64,000 nucleotides of DNA from Microlunatus sp. Gsoil 973 (GCF_009707365.1 NZ_CP046122.1:4402001-4466000), one strand, 5' to 3'. Numbered from the stretch's first letter, positions 35,656 through 43,836 are shown. Notes: generated from the letters alone by a model not told the origin. Translations and numbers: made by a program.

Positions 35656-37209
35656 GTGTTCCCCTGGCTGACCATCCTCGGTCTGCTTCCGCTGATCGGC
35701 GGGCTGGCGATGATCTTCGTACGAGGCACCGCCGCCAAGCAGATCGGCCTGGCATTCTCTCTCGTCACCCTGGTGCTGGCGATCATCGTCGCCCTGACCT
35801 ACAGCGGCGGCGGCAAAGGCTTCCAGCTCACCGAGCAGGCGACCTGGATCAAGGCGATCGGCGCGCACTACGCGCTGGGCCTCGACGGCATCGGCCTGAC
35901 CCTGCTGTTGCTCACCGCCTTCCTCACCCCGGTGGTGTTGATCGCATCCTGGAACGATCCGGATCTGCCCAAGCCCGGTGAGGATCCGACGGCCATCACC
36001 CACCGCTGGGGTGCGCACGTCTTCGTCGGTCTGATCCTGGCCATCGAGGGCTTCGCGATCTTCGCGTTCACCGCAACCGACGTCTTCCTGTTCTACCTCT
36101 TCTTCGAAGTCATCCTGATCCCGATGTACTTCCTGATCGGCGGCTTCGGCGGCGCCCGGCGGTCGCAGGTCTCGGCCAAGTTCCTGCTCTACGGCCTGCT
36201 CGGCGGGTTCGTGATGCTGGCCGCGGTGATCGGCCTCGGCGTCGTCTCTGCCCAAGCCGGCACGCCGAGCTACCTGTTGACCGACCTGACGCAGCTGCAC
36301 CTGTCGACCAATGTCGAGCGCTGGCTGTTCATCGGTTTCATGATCGCGTTCGCGATCAAGGCGCCGATGGTCCCCTTCCACACCTGGCTGCCGGACTCGA
36401 TCGAGCAGTCGACGCCGGGCGGGGCGGTGATGCTGACCGGCGTGATGGACAAGCTGGGCACCTTCGCCATGATCAGGTTCTGCCTGCAGCTGTTCCCGGA
36501 GGCGTCGAAGTGGGCGACCCCGGTGGTGATGGTCCTGGCGATCATCTCGATCCTCTACGGCGCCCTGATGGCCATCGGCAGCAAGGACATCCTCCGGCTG
36601 ATCGGGTGGACCTCGATCAGCCACTTCGGATTCATCGTGCTGGGCATCTTCGCCCTCACCACCCAGAGCACGGCCGGTGCAACCTTCTACATGCTCAACC
36701 ACGGGCTGTCCACGGCTGTCTGGTTCTTCGCCGCCGGCTTCATGATGAAGCGCCGCGGATCCCGCGACATCAGCGACTTCCGCGGCGTGGTCAAGCTGAC
36801 CCCGCTGCTCGGCGGGCTGCTGCTGTTCGCCGTCCTGTCAGCACTGGCGCTGCCCGGCCTGTCCACCTTCATCAGCGAGTTCATGGTGCTCGCCGGAACC
36901 TTCTCCCGGCATCCGATCTACGCGGTCGTCGCCACCATGGGCATCGTGCTGGCCGCCCTCTACGCGCTGATCATGTACCAGCGCACGGCGACCGGCGTAC
37001 CGACGCCTGCAGTGGCCGAGCGGTTCACCCGTGACCTGTCGGGCAAGGAACGCCTCGCGCTCATCCCGCTGGTCGTGGTGATCCTGGTGCTCGGCTTCTT
37101 CCCGAAGCCGATGTTGCAGATCATCAACCCGACCGTCACCGACACGCTGACCCAGCACGTCGGGATCACCGACCCGCAAGCCCACGTCAGTTCGGAAGGA
37201 GGTCGGTGA
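35656..37209 (+). CDS. nuoM: NADH-quinone oxidoreductase subunit M
   Basis: Antiporter-like subunit of 517 aa. Key segments are FYLFFEVILIPMYFLIG (conserved Glu in TM5), FHTWLPDSIEQSTPGGAVML and the lysine-bearing GVMDKLGTFAMIRFC, with SHFGFIVLGIF in the C-terminal half. GTG start preceded by AGAAGGAGA. The stop overlaps the nuoN ATG, where AAGGAGGT provides a strong ribosome-binding site. Confidence 0.96.
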   Translation: MFPWLTILGLLPLIGGLAMIFVRGTAAKQIGLAFSLVTLVLAIIVALTYSGGGKGFQLTEQATWIKAIGAHYALGLDGIGLTLLLLTAFLTPVVLIASWNDPDLPKPGEDPTAITHRWGAHVFVGLILAIEGFAIFAFTATDVFLFYLFFEVILIPMYFLIGGFGGARRSQVSAKFLLYGLLGGFVMLAAVIGLGVVSAQAGTPSYLLTDLTQLHLSTNVERWLFIGFMIAFAIKAPMVPFHTWLPDSIEQSTPGGAVMLTGVMDKLGTFAMIRFCLQLFPEASKWATPVVMVLAIISILYGALMAIGSKDILRLIGWTSISHFGFIVLGIFALTTQSTAGATFYMLNHGLSTAVWFFAAGFMMKRRGSRDISDFRGVVKLTPLLGGLLLFAVLSALALPGLSTFISEFMVLAGTFSRHPIYAVVATMGIVLAALYALIMYQRTATGVPTPAVAERFTRDLSGKERLALIPLVVVILVLGFFPKPMLQIINPTVTDTLTQHVGITDPQAHVSSEGGR

Positions 37210-38804
37210 TGCTGCCCACGATGATCGGGCTGGAGATCCCGACGCCGCACATCGAGTACGGCTTGTTGATGCCCTTCCTGCTGGTCGTCGTCGCGGCCTG
37301 CGTCGGGGTGCTCGTCGAGGCCATCGCACCGCGGCAGTTGCGGCATTCCCTGCAGCTGCTGGTCGCCTTCCTCGGAATCGTCCTGGCGCTCTTCGTCACG
37401 ATCTTGAACTGGGCCGGTGGCGACAAGGCGGTGATCGCCCTCGGCGCCCTGAGCATCGACGGACCGACGTACTTCGTGTGGACCATCCTGCTGGTCTTCG
37501 GCGGCATCTCGTTCCTGGTCTTCGCCGAGCGTCGGCTGGAAGGCAACGCCTCGGCGTTCACGCCCAGCGCCGCCGCCGTCCCCGGCAGCACCGGTGAGCA
37601 GGAGGCCATCGCGGCCCGGCTGGAGCACACCGAGGTCTACCCGCTGGCCATGTTCGCGCTGAGCGGCATGATGTTGTTCCCGGCCGCCAACGACCTGATC
37701 ATGATGTTCGTCGGCCTGGAGATCCTTTCGCTGCCGCTCTACCTGCTCTGCGGCCTGGCGCGACGCCGCCGGCTGCTCAGTCAGGAAGCTGCCATGAAGT
37801 ACTTCCTGCTCGGCTCGCTTTCCTCGGCGATCTTCGTCTACGGAATGGCCATGTTGTACGGGTTCTCCGGATCCTTCGACCTGTCGGCGATCGCCGACTC
37901 GTTGCAGACCTCGAACCAGAAGGACGGCCTGCTGTTGGCCGGCATGGCACTGGTCGGTGTCGGTCTGCTCTTCAAGCTGGGCGCCGTCCCGTTCCACTCC
38001 TGGATACCCGACGTCTATCACGGCGCTCCCACCCCGATCACCGGCTACATGGCCACCTGTACCAAGATCGCCGCTGCCGGCGCGCTGCTGCGGGTGTTCT
38101 ACGTGGCGCTCGGCGGGATGCGCTGGGACTGGCAGCCGCTGATGATCGTCGTCGCGATCGCGACCATGTTCATCGGGTCGGTTCTCGGCATCACCCAGTC
38201 CGACGTCAAGCGGTTGCTGGCCTACTCCTCGATCGCCCACGCCGGCTTCATCCTGGTCGCGGTGGCCGCGGCCAGCCAGGACGGTTCCGGCAAACCCGCC
38301 GACAGCCTGTCCAGCGTGGCATCGGCGCTGTTCTACCTGGTCGCGTACAGCGTTGCGACGCTCGGCGCCTTCGCGATGCTGACCATGGTCCGGCTGCGCG
38401 GCGGCGAGTCGACCGCGCTGTCCACCTGGGCCGGACTCGGTCGCCGGTCCCCGGTGACGGCGGCGGTGTTCTCGCTGTTCATGCTGAGCTTCGCCGGCAT
38501 CCCGCTGACGGGCGGTTTCATCGGCAAGTGGTCGGTGTTCGCCTCGGGCTGGGCCGGTGGACAGTATTGGCTGGTCGTCGTCGCCGTGATCATCTCGCTG
38601 ATCTCTGCGGTCATCTACCTCCGGGTGATCGTCACCATGTTCTTCACCGAGCCCAAGGCGGACACCCCGGTGGCCGAGGTGGTCGCCCCCAGCTGGACCA
38701 CCCTGGTACCGATCGGCTTCGGTGTTGTGGTCACGGTCGTCCTCGGCGTCTACCCCGGCCCGATCCTGGATCTGGCCGCCAGTGCCGGCGAATTCCTGCG
38801 CTGA
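37209..38804 (+). CDS. nuoN: NADH-quinone oxidoreductase subunit N
   Basis: Third antiporter-like subunit, 531 aa, closing the operon. MMFVGLEILSLPLYLLCGLAR carries the conserved glutamate (its first 20 residues begin with MMF), PFHSWIPDVYHGAPTPITGY and MATCTKIAAAGALLRVF the helix-7 region, and LLAYSSIAHAGFILVAV the second half. ATG 37209 is chosen over GTG 37206 because AGGAGG lies 6 nt upstream. The polyprenyl synthase gene follows 94 bp later on the same strand. Confidence 0.95.
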   Translation: MLPTMIGLEIPTPHIEYGLLMPFLLVVVAACVGVLVEAIAPRQLRHSLQLLVAFLGIVLALFVTILNWAGGDKAVIALGALSIDGPTYFVWTILLVFGGISFLVFAERRLEGNASAFTPSAAAVPGSTGEQEAIAARLEHTEVYPLAMFALSGMMLFPAANDLIMMFVGLEILSLPLYLLCGLARRRRLLSQEAAMKYFLLGSLSSAIFVYGMAMLYGFSGSFDLSAIADSLQTSNQKDGLLLAGMALVGVGLLFKLGAVPFHSWIPDVYHGAPTPITGYMATCTKIAAAGALLRVFYVALGGMRWDWQPLMIVVAIATMFIGSVLGITQSDVKRLLAYSSIAHAGFILVAVAAASQDGSGKPADSLSSVASALFYLVAYSVATLGAFAMLTMVRLRGGESTALSTWAGLGRRSPVTAAVFSLFMLSFAGIPLTGGFIGKWSVFASGWAGGQYWLVVVAVIISLISAVIYLRVIVTMFFTEPKADTPVAEVVAPSWTTLVPIGFGVVVTVVLGVYPGPILDLAASAGEFLR

Positions 38805-38898
38805 CGTTGCCGCGCGGGCGTCGACCTCCCCGGTGACGTGCCCCGGCGGCTGCGCAGCGAGTACGGTTGGCAACCTGCCGGCAGCTGAGGGGTGAGGT

Positions 38899-39891
38899 GT
38901 GGTGAAGGCAGTGAGTACGGAGTCGGAGTTCGACGTTGCCCTCCGTGCCCAGATGTCGTCGATCGAGAAGGCGCTGCTCGCGGCGGTCGATTCGGACAGC
39001 GAACTGTTGACCGAGGCCGCTCGGCACATCATCGAGGCGGGCGGCAAGCGGACGCGTCCGCAGCTGGTCGTGCTCGGTTCGAAGTTCGGAGCGCCGTACG
39101 GACCGGGTGACCGGATCGAGCAGCAGGTCTGCATCGGCGCCGTCGTAGTCGAGCTCACCCATGTCGCCAGCCTCTACCACGACGACGTGATGGACGATGC
39201 CGCGGTACGCCGTGGCACGCCGAGTGCCAATGCCCGCTGGGGCAATTCGTTGGCCATCCTGGTCGGCGACTACCTGTTCGCCAGGGCCTCGGACCTGGTC
39301 ACCGACCTCGGCCTGGACATCGTTCGGGTCTATTCGGCGATGTTCAACCGGTTGGTCCGTGGCCAGATCGCGGAAACGGTCGGGCCCGAGGCGGGAACCG
39401 ATCCGCGGGAGCATTATCTGCAGGTGCTCGCCGACAAGACGGCGGCGCTGATCTCCACCAGCGCCCGGGTCGGCGCGATGATCGCCGGCGCCGATCCCAC
39501 GGTCCAGGACCTGCTCGGCGACTTCGGGGAGAAGTTCGGTGTCGTCTTCCAGCTCAGCGACGACATCATCGACATCACCAGCGACGAGACGGGCAAGACG
39601 CCCGGCACCGATCTGCGCGAGGGCGTCGACACGCTGCCGATCCTGTTGGCCCGCCGCTCCACCGACCCGGCCGACGCCCGGCTGCTGGAGTTGCTGGCCG
39701 GAGACCGTACCGACGCCGCGGTGGACGAGGCGCTGGGGCTGCTCCGCAAGCATCCGGCGATCGAGGAGGCCCGGGCAGACGTCGCGGCTCGCGCCGAAGC
39801 GGCCAGGCGGGTGCTCGACCCGTTGCCGGACGGGCCGGCCAAGCAGGCACTCGCCGACCTCTGCGACGTGGTCGTCACCCGTACCGCCTGA
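38899..39891 (+). CDS. polyprenyl (trans-isoprenyl) diphosphate synthase
   Basis: Head-to-tail isoprenyl chain-elongating enzyme, 330 aa. The first Asp-rich motif is DDVMD at residues 95-99 and the second DDIID at 221-225; GGKRTRPQ and the KT of LADKTAALIS are further family hallmarks. Small residues before the first motif (HVASLYHDD) suit a medium to long chain product. The position after nuoN and the nearby menA imply it makes the menaquinone side chain (hepta- to nonaprenyl; length not deducible by eye). GTG start at 38899 with an in-frame GTG next to it. A possible -10 (TACGGT, 38862-38867) lies upstream. Confidence 0.9.
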   Translation: MVKAVSTESEFDVALRAQMSSIEKALLAAVDSDSELLTEAARHIIEAGGKRTRPQLVVLGSKFGAPYGPGDRIEQQVCIGAVVVELTHVASLYHDDVMDDAAVRRGTPSANARWGNSLAILVGDYLFARASDLVTDLGLDIVRVYSAMFNRLVRGQIAETVGPEAGTDPREHYLQVLADKTAALISTSARVGAMIAGADPTVQDLLGDFGEKFGVVFQLSDDIIDITSDETGKTPGTDLREGVDTLPILLARRSTDPADARLLELLAGDRTDAAVDEALGLLRKHPAIEEARADVAARAEAARRVLDPLPDGPAKQALADLCDVVVTRTA

Positions 39892-39903
39892 TCCGTACGC
39901 CCT

Positions 39904-39923
39904 CACCCGGCCCCGGGCGGGTG
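39904..39923 (+). terminator. possible short hairpin after polyprenyl synthase
   Basis: CACCCG and CGGGTG pair around an 8-nt GC-rich loop, 12 bp after the stop codon. No T-run follows, so terminator function is uncertain. Confidence 0.35.
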
Positions 39924-39973
39924 TGCCAGCCTTCCCGCCACACACGATCCCGTTCCCGCACCAGTTGGTCGAC

Positions 39974-40042
39974 CCCGCACCGGTTGGTCGTTGCCGCGAC
40001 CTTTACTCGGCGGCGCACCGGCTGCAGTGGGTGCGGGGCCGA
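39974..40042 (+). repeat. 69-bp direct repeat, copy 1
   Basis: Starts CCCGCACCGGTTGGTC and ends GGGTGCGGGGCCGA. Identical to 40149-40217 over its whole length. Contains two reverse-oriented 19-bp units, the joint CGGCTGCAGTGG and the head of the first forward unit. Confidence 0.88.
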
Positions 40043-40106
40043 GGAAGTGGTGCGGGCCCGAGGAAGTGGTGCGCCGTCGAGGAAGTGGTGCGGGCCCGAG
40101 GAAGTG
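40031..40106 (+). repeat. tandem array 1: four 19-bp units
   Basis: Units begin at 40031, 40050, 40069 and 40088, each exactly 19 bp, all with tail GGAAGTG. Cores are GTGCGGGGCCGA, GTGCGGGCCCGA (twice) and GTGCGCCGTCGA. CGGGCCCG in two cores is a perfect 8-bp palindrome. A fifth, degenerate unit begins at 40107. Confidence 0.88.
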
Positions 40107-40148
40107 GTGCGGCGTAGCCGCGTTCCCCTGGGGTGCCACGCGCTCGTT

Positions 40149-40217
40149 CCCGCACCGGTTGGTCGTTGCCGCGACCTTTACTCGGCGGCGCACCGGCTGC
40201 AGTGGGTGCGGGGCCGA
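40149..40217 (+). repeat. 69-bp direct repeat, copy 2
   Basis: Identical to 39974-40042. After the shared GGGGCCGA the two copies differ at once: copy 1 continues with a GGAAGTG tail, copy 2 with CCAACTG, so the duplication ends at the core/tail boundary. Confidence 0.88.
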
Positions 40218-40319
40218 CCAACTGGTGCGGGGCCGATTAGGGGGTGCGGGACCGAGTAAAGGGTGCGGGGCCGAGTGGAGGGTGCGGGGCCGAGTGGAGG
40301 GTGCGGGGCCGAGTAAAGG
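40206..40319 (+). repeat. tandem array 2: six 19-bp units with changing tails
   Basis: Units begin at 40206, 40225, 40244, 40263, 40282 and 40301. Tails in order are CCAACTG, TTAGGGG, GTAAAGG, GTGGAGG, GTGGAGG, GTAAAGG. The 12-bp core GTGCGGGGCCGA is invariant except one G to A at 40251. A degenerate unit continues to about 40337, where the phytase-like gene ends. Confidence 0.88.
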
Positions 40320-40337
40320 GTGGCGACCCCGAGGGGG

Positions 40338-41480
40338 TCAGGGGAGCAGGGCGACCAGATTCAGGATCCGGCTGGTCTGTACGGCGCTGTTGTTGTCGTC
40401 GCTGATCAGGCTCACCGCATAGGCACCGCCACCGAGTCGCCGGGTCGTCATCCCCTCGTAGTTGTCCATCAGCGGATTGATCTGCGTCTCCTTGGCGGTG
40501 GCGCCGAGGTCGGGGCAGCTGGTGACGTCGGCCACCAGTCGTTTGGACACGACCAGGCGCGGCGTGGTGGCGAGGTCGGCGACATCGGTGACATCCGCCG
40601 CGCGGGAGATGTCGACGGCGTACAGGGTGATCCGGTTGCCGACCTCGGCGCTCCAGGACGCCTCCATGATCAGCAGCTTGCCCGGCGCGTACTCCTGAAT
40701 CTCGGGGATCCGCATGCCGGGGTCGACCCGGTAGCCGACCTGGCGGGCCAGCCGGTAGCCGTGGTGAGCGCGCGTGTAGACCAGGATCCGGCGGAACGTG
40801 CCGTCCCCGGTGTCACCCGCCAGGGTGCCCTCCATCGAGACGATGATCTGCCGACCTCCGCGCCCGATCGTCAGACCCTCGAAGGTGGCGTTGGCTGTCG
40901 ACTCGCCCTCCGGGGCCACCGCGAACCGGGCGGGCACCGGCAGCGAGGCCGTCTGCAGCCCGTCGGGTGAGAAGACCCGGATCGAGGGCTCGACCTCGGA
41001 GCTGACCACGAAGTCGCCGTTGGGCAGTACGCCGAGACCCTCGTTGTCCGCGGTCTGGCCGGTGTACGGGGTGCCGTCGCGGCCCTTGAGGACGACCGGG
41101 TCGCCAACCGGCGTGGGATCGGAGAGGTTGCGGTAGAACCAAACCCGGGACGGGTCGGTGCCGTTGTTGTCAACGGATGAGACGTAGCTGTGCGTGTGGC
41201 GGTCGTAGGCGATGTCGGACAGGCCGCTGATCTCCATCCCGTGGACCACCCTCTTGTCCAGCGCGTCGCTGAAGTTGATTGCGGCGGCGGACGGCGGACA
41301 GAGCCGGCTGCCCCACCGGCCCCCGCCGTGATCAGCACGACCGGGGTCGTCCCGGTGTGCGACCGGATCTGCGGCAGCCGTGCCGACACCGCTGAGCGCG
41401 GTACCGAGCGCCACGGCGGCGGCGAGCGCCGTGATCCTGTTCAGCCTGATCCGGTTCGACCTGACGCGGTTTGTGATCAC
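40338..41480 (-). CDS. secreted esterase-like/phytase-like domain protein
   Basis: Probable exported protein of about 380 aa with a Phytase-like (beta-propeller) domain. From GTG 41480 a basic N-terminus and hydrophobic stretch ALAAAVALGTALSGVGTAAA form a signal peptide cleaved near AAADP. Propeller motifs: GLSDIAYDR, ADNEGLGVLPNGDFVVSSE, NATFEGLTIG, VSMEGTLAG, IQEYAPGKLLIMEASW and DNYEGMTTRRLGGG, each pairing an Asn/Glu with Gly in the family's way. Enzyme activity of this family is poorly known. GTG 41480 is preferred because TAAGGT lies 8 nt upstream; an in-frame GTG at 41549 would add 23 residues. Its 3' end abuts the minisatellite. Confidence 0.78.
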   Translation of the reverse strand: MITNRVRSNRIRLNRITALAAAVALGTALSGVGTAAADPVAHRDDPGRADHGGGRWGSRLCPPSAAAINFSDALDKRVVHGMEISGLSDIAYDRHTHSYVSSVDNNGTDPSRVWFYRNLSDPTPVGDPVVLKGRDGTPYTGQTADNEGLGVLPNGDFVVSSEVEPSIRVFSPDGLQTASLPVPARFAVAPEGESTANATFEGLTIGRGGRQIIVSMEGTLAGDTGDGTFRRILVYTRAHHGYRLARQVGYRVDPGMRIPEIQEYAPGKLLIMEASWSAEVGNRITLYAVDISRAADVTDVADLATTPRLVVSKRLVADVTSCPDLGATAKETQINPLMDNYEGMTTRRLGGGAYAVSLISDDNNSAVQTSRILNLVALLP

Positions 41481-41585
41481 GGTTGGCGACCTTACTGGGA
41501 TTGGGTGAACCGGGCGAGGCTCGGGGACGGCAGTTATTGGGTTTGCCACTGAGCCTATTTACTCCAAGGGCTTGATGAACCCTCG

Positions 41586-41599
41586 CCGACCATGGTCGG
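41586..41599. promoter_or_regulatory. 14-bp perfect palindrome, possible operator
   Basis: CCGACCATGGTCGG lies 36 bp before the GTG of the first Gfo/Idh gene and downstream of an AT-rich stretch (TATTTACTCC, near 41556). A LacI- or GntR-type repressor site is possible. No regulator gene is adjacent. Confidence 0.35.
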
Positions 41600-41634
41600 A
41601 TAGGGCGTACCCGCGATGCGAAGGAGCTTGTGCA

Positions 41635-42627
41635 GTGCCCTCACCGATCAGAGTGGCGGTCCTCAGTTTTTGGCATGTCCATGCCGGCGACTACACCAGA
41701 AGGACCGTTGAACATCCCGATACCGAACTCGTCGCGATCTGGGACGACGACGACGAACGTGGCAAGGCCGCGGCCGAACAGTACGGCGTGGAACACACCG
41801 CAGATCTCGAGGCGCTGCTGGCTCGCGATGACATCGACGCGGTAACTGTCACCACCGAGACCAGCCGGCACCGCGACATCATGGTCGCCGCGGCACGCGC
41901 CGGTAAGCACATCTTCACCGAGAAACTCCTGGCGCCGACCGTGGCCGAGGCTGAGGAGATCATCAAGGCCTGTGACGACAACGGGGTGAAGTTGATCGTC
42001 TCGCTGCCGCGGCTGTACGACGGTTACACACCGGTGATCAAGGAGCTGATCGAGTCGGGCAAGCTCGGCGACATCACCTACGGCCGGGTCCGGCTGTCCC
42101 ACAACGGCTCGGTCGCCAACTGGCTGCCGGACCGGTTCTACGATCCGGAGCCGGCGATCGGTGGCGCGCTCACCGACCTAGGCTGCCATCCGGTCTACCT
42201 GACACAGCTGTTCCTCGGCAGTACGCCGTCGACGGTCAGCGCGACCTACGGTTCGGTGACCGGCCGGGCCGTTGAGGACAACGCAGTGGTCACCGTGGGC
42301 TACCCCTCGGGGGCGATCGGCGTGATCGAGGCGGGCTTCGCCTCGCCGAGTCCGTTCATCATCGACATCGGCGGTACCGAGGGCGTGCTGACCTTCAACG
42401 ACCGGGACGGTGTGGTCGTTGTCCGCGGTGCGGCGTTCGGCGACGACGCCCAGCAGCTCCCGATCGCGGAGAAGGCGCCCTCGGCCTACGAACAATGGGT
42501 GACCCATATCCAGCAGGACACCCGGGCCGACGCCAACCTCGCAGCCGCCGTCGAACTCACCCGCCTGGTGGTCGCGGCGAACGAATCGGCGCACACCGGC
42601 CGGACGATCTCGTACTCCAAGGACTGA
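41635..42627 (+). CDS. Gfo/Idh/MocA family oxidoreductase
   Basis: NAD(P)-dependent dehydrogenase of about 330 aa, probably acting on a sugar, inositol or derivative. IRVAVLSFWHVHAGDY is the start of the Rossmann domain, although the usual GxGxxG is replaced by a form typical of a divergent branch. The catalytic EKP-type motif appears as FTEKLLAPT, with L for P. The C-terminal domain holds GGALTDLGCHPVYLTQLFLG, the active-site DxxxH region. GTG 41635 is chosen because AAGGAG lies 8 nt upstream. Ten bp separate it from a second family member, so the two probably act in sequence on one substrate. Confidence 0.85.
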   Translation: MPSPIRVAVLSFWHVHAGDYTRRTVEHPDTELVAIWDDDDERGKAAAEQYGVEHTADLEALLARDDIDAVTVTTETSRHRDIMVAAARAGKHIFTEKLLAPTVAEAEEIIKACDDNGVKLIVSLPRLYDGYTPVIKELIESGKLGDITYGRVRLSHNGSVANWLPDRFYDPEPAIGGALTDLGCHPVYLTQLFLGSTPSTVSATYGSVTGRAVEDNAVVTVGYPSGAIGVIEAGFASPSPFIIDIGGTEGVLTFNDRDGVVVVRGAAFGDDAQQLPIAEKAPSAYEQWVTHIQQDTRADANLAAAVELTRLVVAANESAHTGRTISYSKD

Positions 42628-42637
42628 AGGACCAACG

Positions 42638-43636
42638 ATGCTCAATGTAGGACTCATCGGTGGCGGCGGGATCGCGGGTGCACACATCCGCGGCTACGCC
42701 GCGCATGCCGACAAGATCAAGATCACTGCGGTGGCCGATGCGGTCGAGGCGACCGCCGAGAAGCGTGGCGCCGAACTGGGCGCCACGCCGTACAGCGACT
42801 ACCACCAGTTGATCAAGGAGGAGAAGCTGGATGCGGTCGACATCTGCCTGCCGCACCACCTGCACGCCGATGCGATCATCTCCGCCGCCGAGGCAGGGCT
42901 GAACATCCTGTGTGAGAAGCCGCTCTGCCTCACCGCCGCCGAGGCGCGGTCGGTCAATGCCGCCGTCAAGGACAACAAGGTGACCCTGATGAGCGCGCAC
43001 AACCAGCTCTTCATGCCGACGGTCGCCAAGGCCAAGGAACTGCTGGATGCCGGCGTCATCGGACCGGTGTACGAGGTACGCACCACCGACAGCTTCTTCA
43101 ACAACTTCGATCCGGCCAACATGGGTTGGCGTGCCCACGTCGACACCGCCGGCGGCGGTGAGCTGATCGACACCGGCTACCACCCCAGCTACCTGCTGCT
43201 CACCCTGGCCGGTGGCGTGCCGGTCGAGGCGACCGCGATGCTTGCCACTCACCGGCTGACCTTCTCCGAGGCCGAGGACAGCGCACAGGTCCTGGTCCGC
43301 TTCGACAACGGCGTGATCGGCCAGTTGGTGACCAGCTGGGCCTACCAGCCTGCGGCGATCACCGAACGCTTCTCCGCGGTCGGCGAACTCGGCTCGTTGT
43401 ACGCGGACGGGTCGACCCTCAGTTACCGGCTGCGGGACGGCAAGGAGGAGACGTTCACCTTCGATCAGGTGGACACCTTCGCAGCGGAGATCGGGCAGTT
43501 CGCCCATTGTCTGGAGACCGGCGAGCGTCCGCCGCACACCGAGGACGAGGGCATCCAGGTGCTCGGGATGATCCTGGCCGCCTACGAGAGTGCCAAGAAC
43601 AAGACGATTGCTCCGGTGCTCAACGTGCTGGAGTGA
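42638..43636 (+). CDS. Gfo/Idh/MocA family oxidoreductase
   Basis: Second dehydrogenase of the pair, 332 aa. GLIGGGGIAGAHIRGY is the Rossmann glycine motif and LCEKPLCLT the conserved EKP with the catalytic lysine. GGGELIDTGYHPSYLLLTL carries the D-x-x-x-H active-site motif. Unlike its neighbour all canonical residues are present. ATG follows GAAGGACCAACG. A strong hairpin (43651-43687) ends the transcript. Convergent with the ABC importer operon, whose substrate may be what these enzymes oxidise (inference). Confidence 0.9.
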   Translation: MLNVGLIGGGGIAGAHIRGYAAHADKIKITAVADAVEATAEKRGAELGATPYSDYHQLIKEEKLDAVDICLPHHLHADAIISAAEAGLNILCEKPLCLTAAEARSVNAAVKDNKVTLMSAHNQLFMPTVAKAKELLDAGVIGPVYEVRTTDSFFNNFDPANMGWRAHVDTAGGGELIDTGYHPSYLLLTLAGGVPVEATAMLATHRLTFSEAEDSAQVLVRFDNGVIGQLVTSWAYQPAAITERFSAVGELGSLYADGSTLSYRLRDGKEETFTFDQVDTFAAEIGQFAHCLETGERPPHTEDEGIQVLGMILAAYESAKNKTIAPVLNVLE

Positions 43637-43650
43637 TGATCACCAGGTAA

Positions 43651-43687
43651 GTACGCCCCGGCTCCGCGTTGCGGAGCCGGGGCGTAC
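43651..43687 (+). terminator. strong hairpin terminator after the Gfo/Idh pair
   Basis: A perfect 17-bp stem: GTACGCCCCGGCTCCGC, loop GTT, then the complementary arm ending GGGGCGTAC. Starts 14 bp after the stop codon. Only short T stretches follow, as is common for high-GC actinobacterial terminators. Confidence 0.85.
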
Positions 43688-43731
43688 TGCTTTCGGGTGC
43701 CCTCTTCGAGTTCCCAGTGGGTGCCGTCGGG

Positions 43732-43836
43732 TCAGGACTTGGGCACGATGTAGCCCTGTTGGATGGCAAGGGAGAAGCCGGCAGTCATGGTGTAGCCGGC
43801 GAGATTCCACAACGGACCGGTTCCGGTCGCCTGTGC
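43732..43836 (-). pseudogene. C-terminal remnant of a family 5 substrate-binding protein
   Basis: A 34-codon minus-strand frame with stop at 43732-43734. It reads GPLWNLAGYTMTAGFSLAI followed by QQGYIVPKS, matching the end of the SBP at 48196-50129 (SPLWDIIGANMSAGVSLAL, QQGYIVPKK). No start codon or upstream coding sequence is present. It is the leftover of a second, related SBP gene, lying just beyond the end of the importer operon. Confidence 0.8.

Larger units (their letters stand above)
39962..40319. repeat. composite 19-bp minisatellite region
   Basis: A 358-bp non-coding stretch between convergent genes built almost wholly from 19-bp units. The forward unit is GTGCGGGGCCGA plus a 7-bp tail; tails seen are GGAAGTG, CCAACTG, TTAGGGG, GTAAAGG and GTGGAGG. 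Reverse-oriented units (CAGTTGGTCGACCCCGCAC and CCTTTACTCGGCGGCGCAC) precede the forward arrays. A 69-bp direct repeat (39974-40042 and 40149-40217) shows that reverse units plus the first part of a forward unit were duplicated together. The region runs up to the end of the phytase-like gene. 39892-39961 to the left holds only the small hairpin and a degenerate unit. Confidence 0.88.

Noticed and set aside
22912-38804. Missing or extra nuo subunit
   Set aside because: All fourteen subunits A-N are present once and in canonical order, with only terminal extensions in NuoC, NuoE, NuoH and NuoJ.
39892-40337. Several overlapping reading frames through the minisatellite (for example peptides with repeated EEVVRARGSGA)
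   Set aside because: They arise because the 19-bp unit cycles through all frames; no start site, codon bias or homology supports coding.
41566-41589. Possible fourth copy of the 41-bp element (AAGGGCTTGATGAACCCTCG region)
   Set aside because: About 18 of 24 bases match the second half of the element but the diagnostic CGACACGCCGCG half is absent, so chance or deep decay cannot be told apart.
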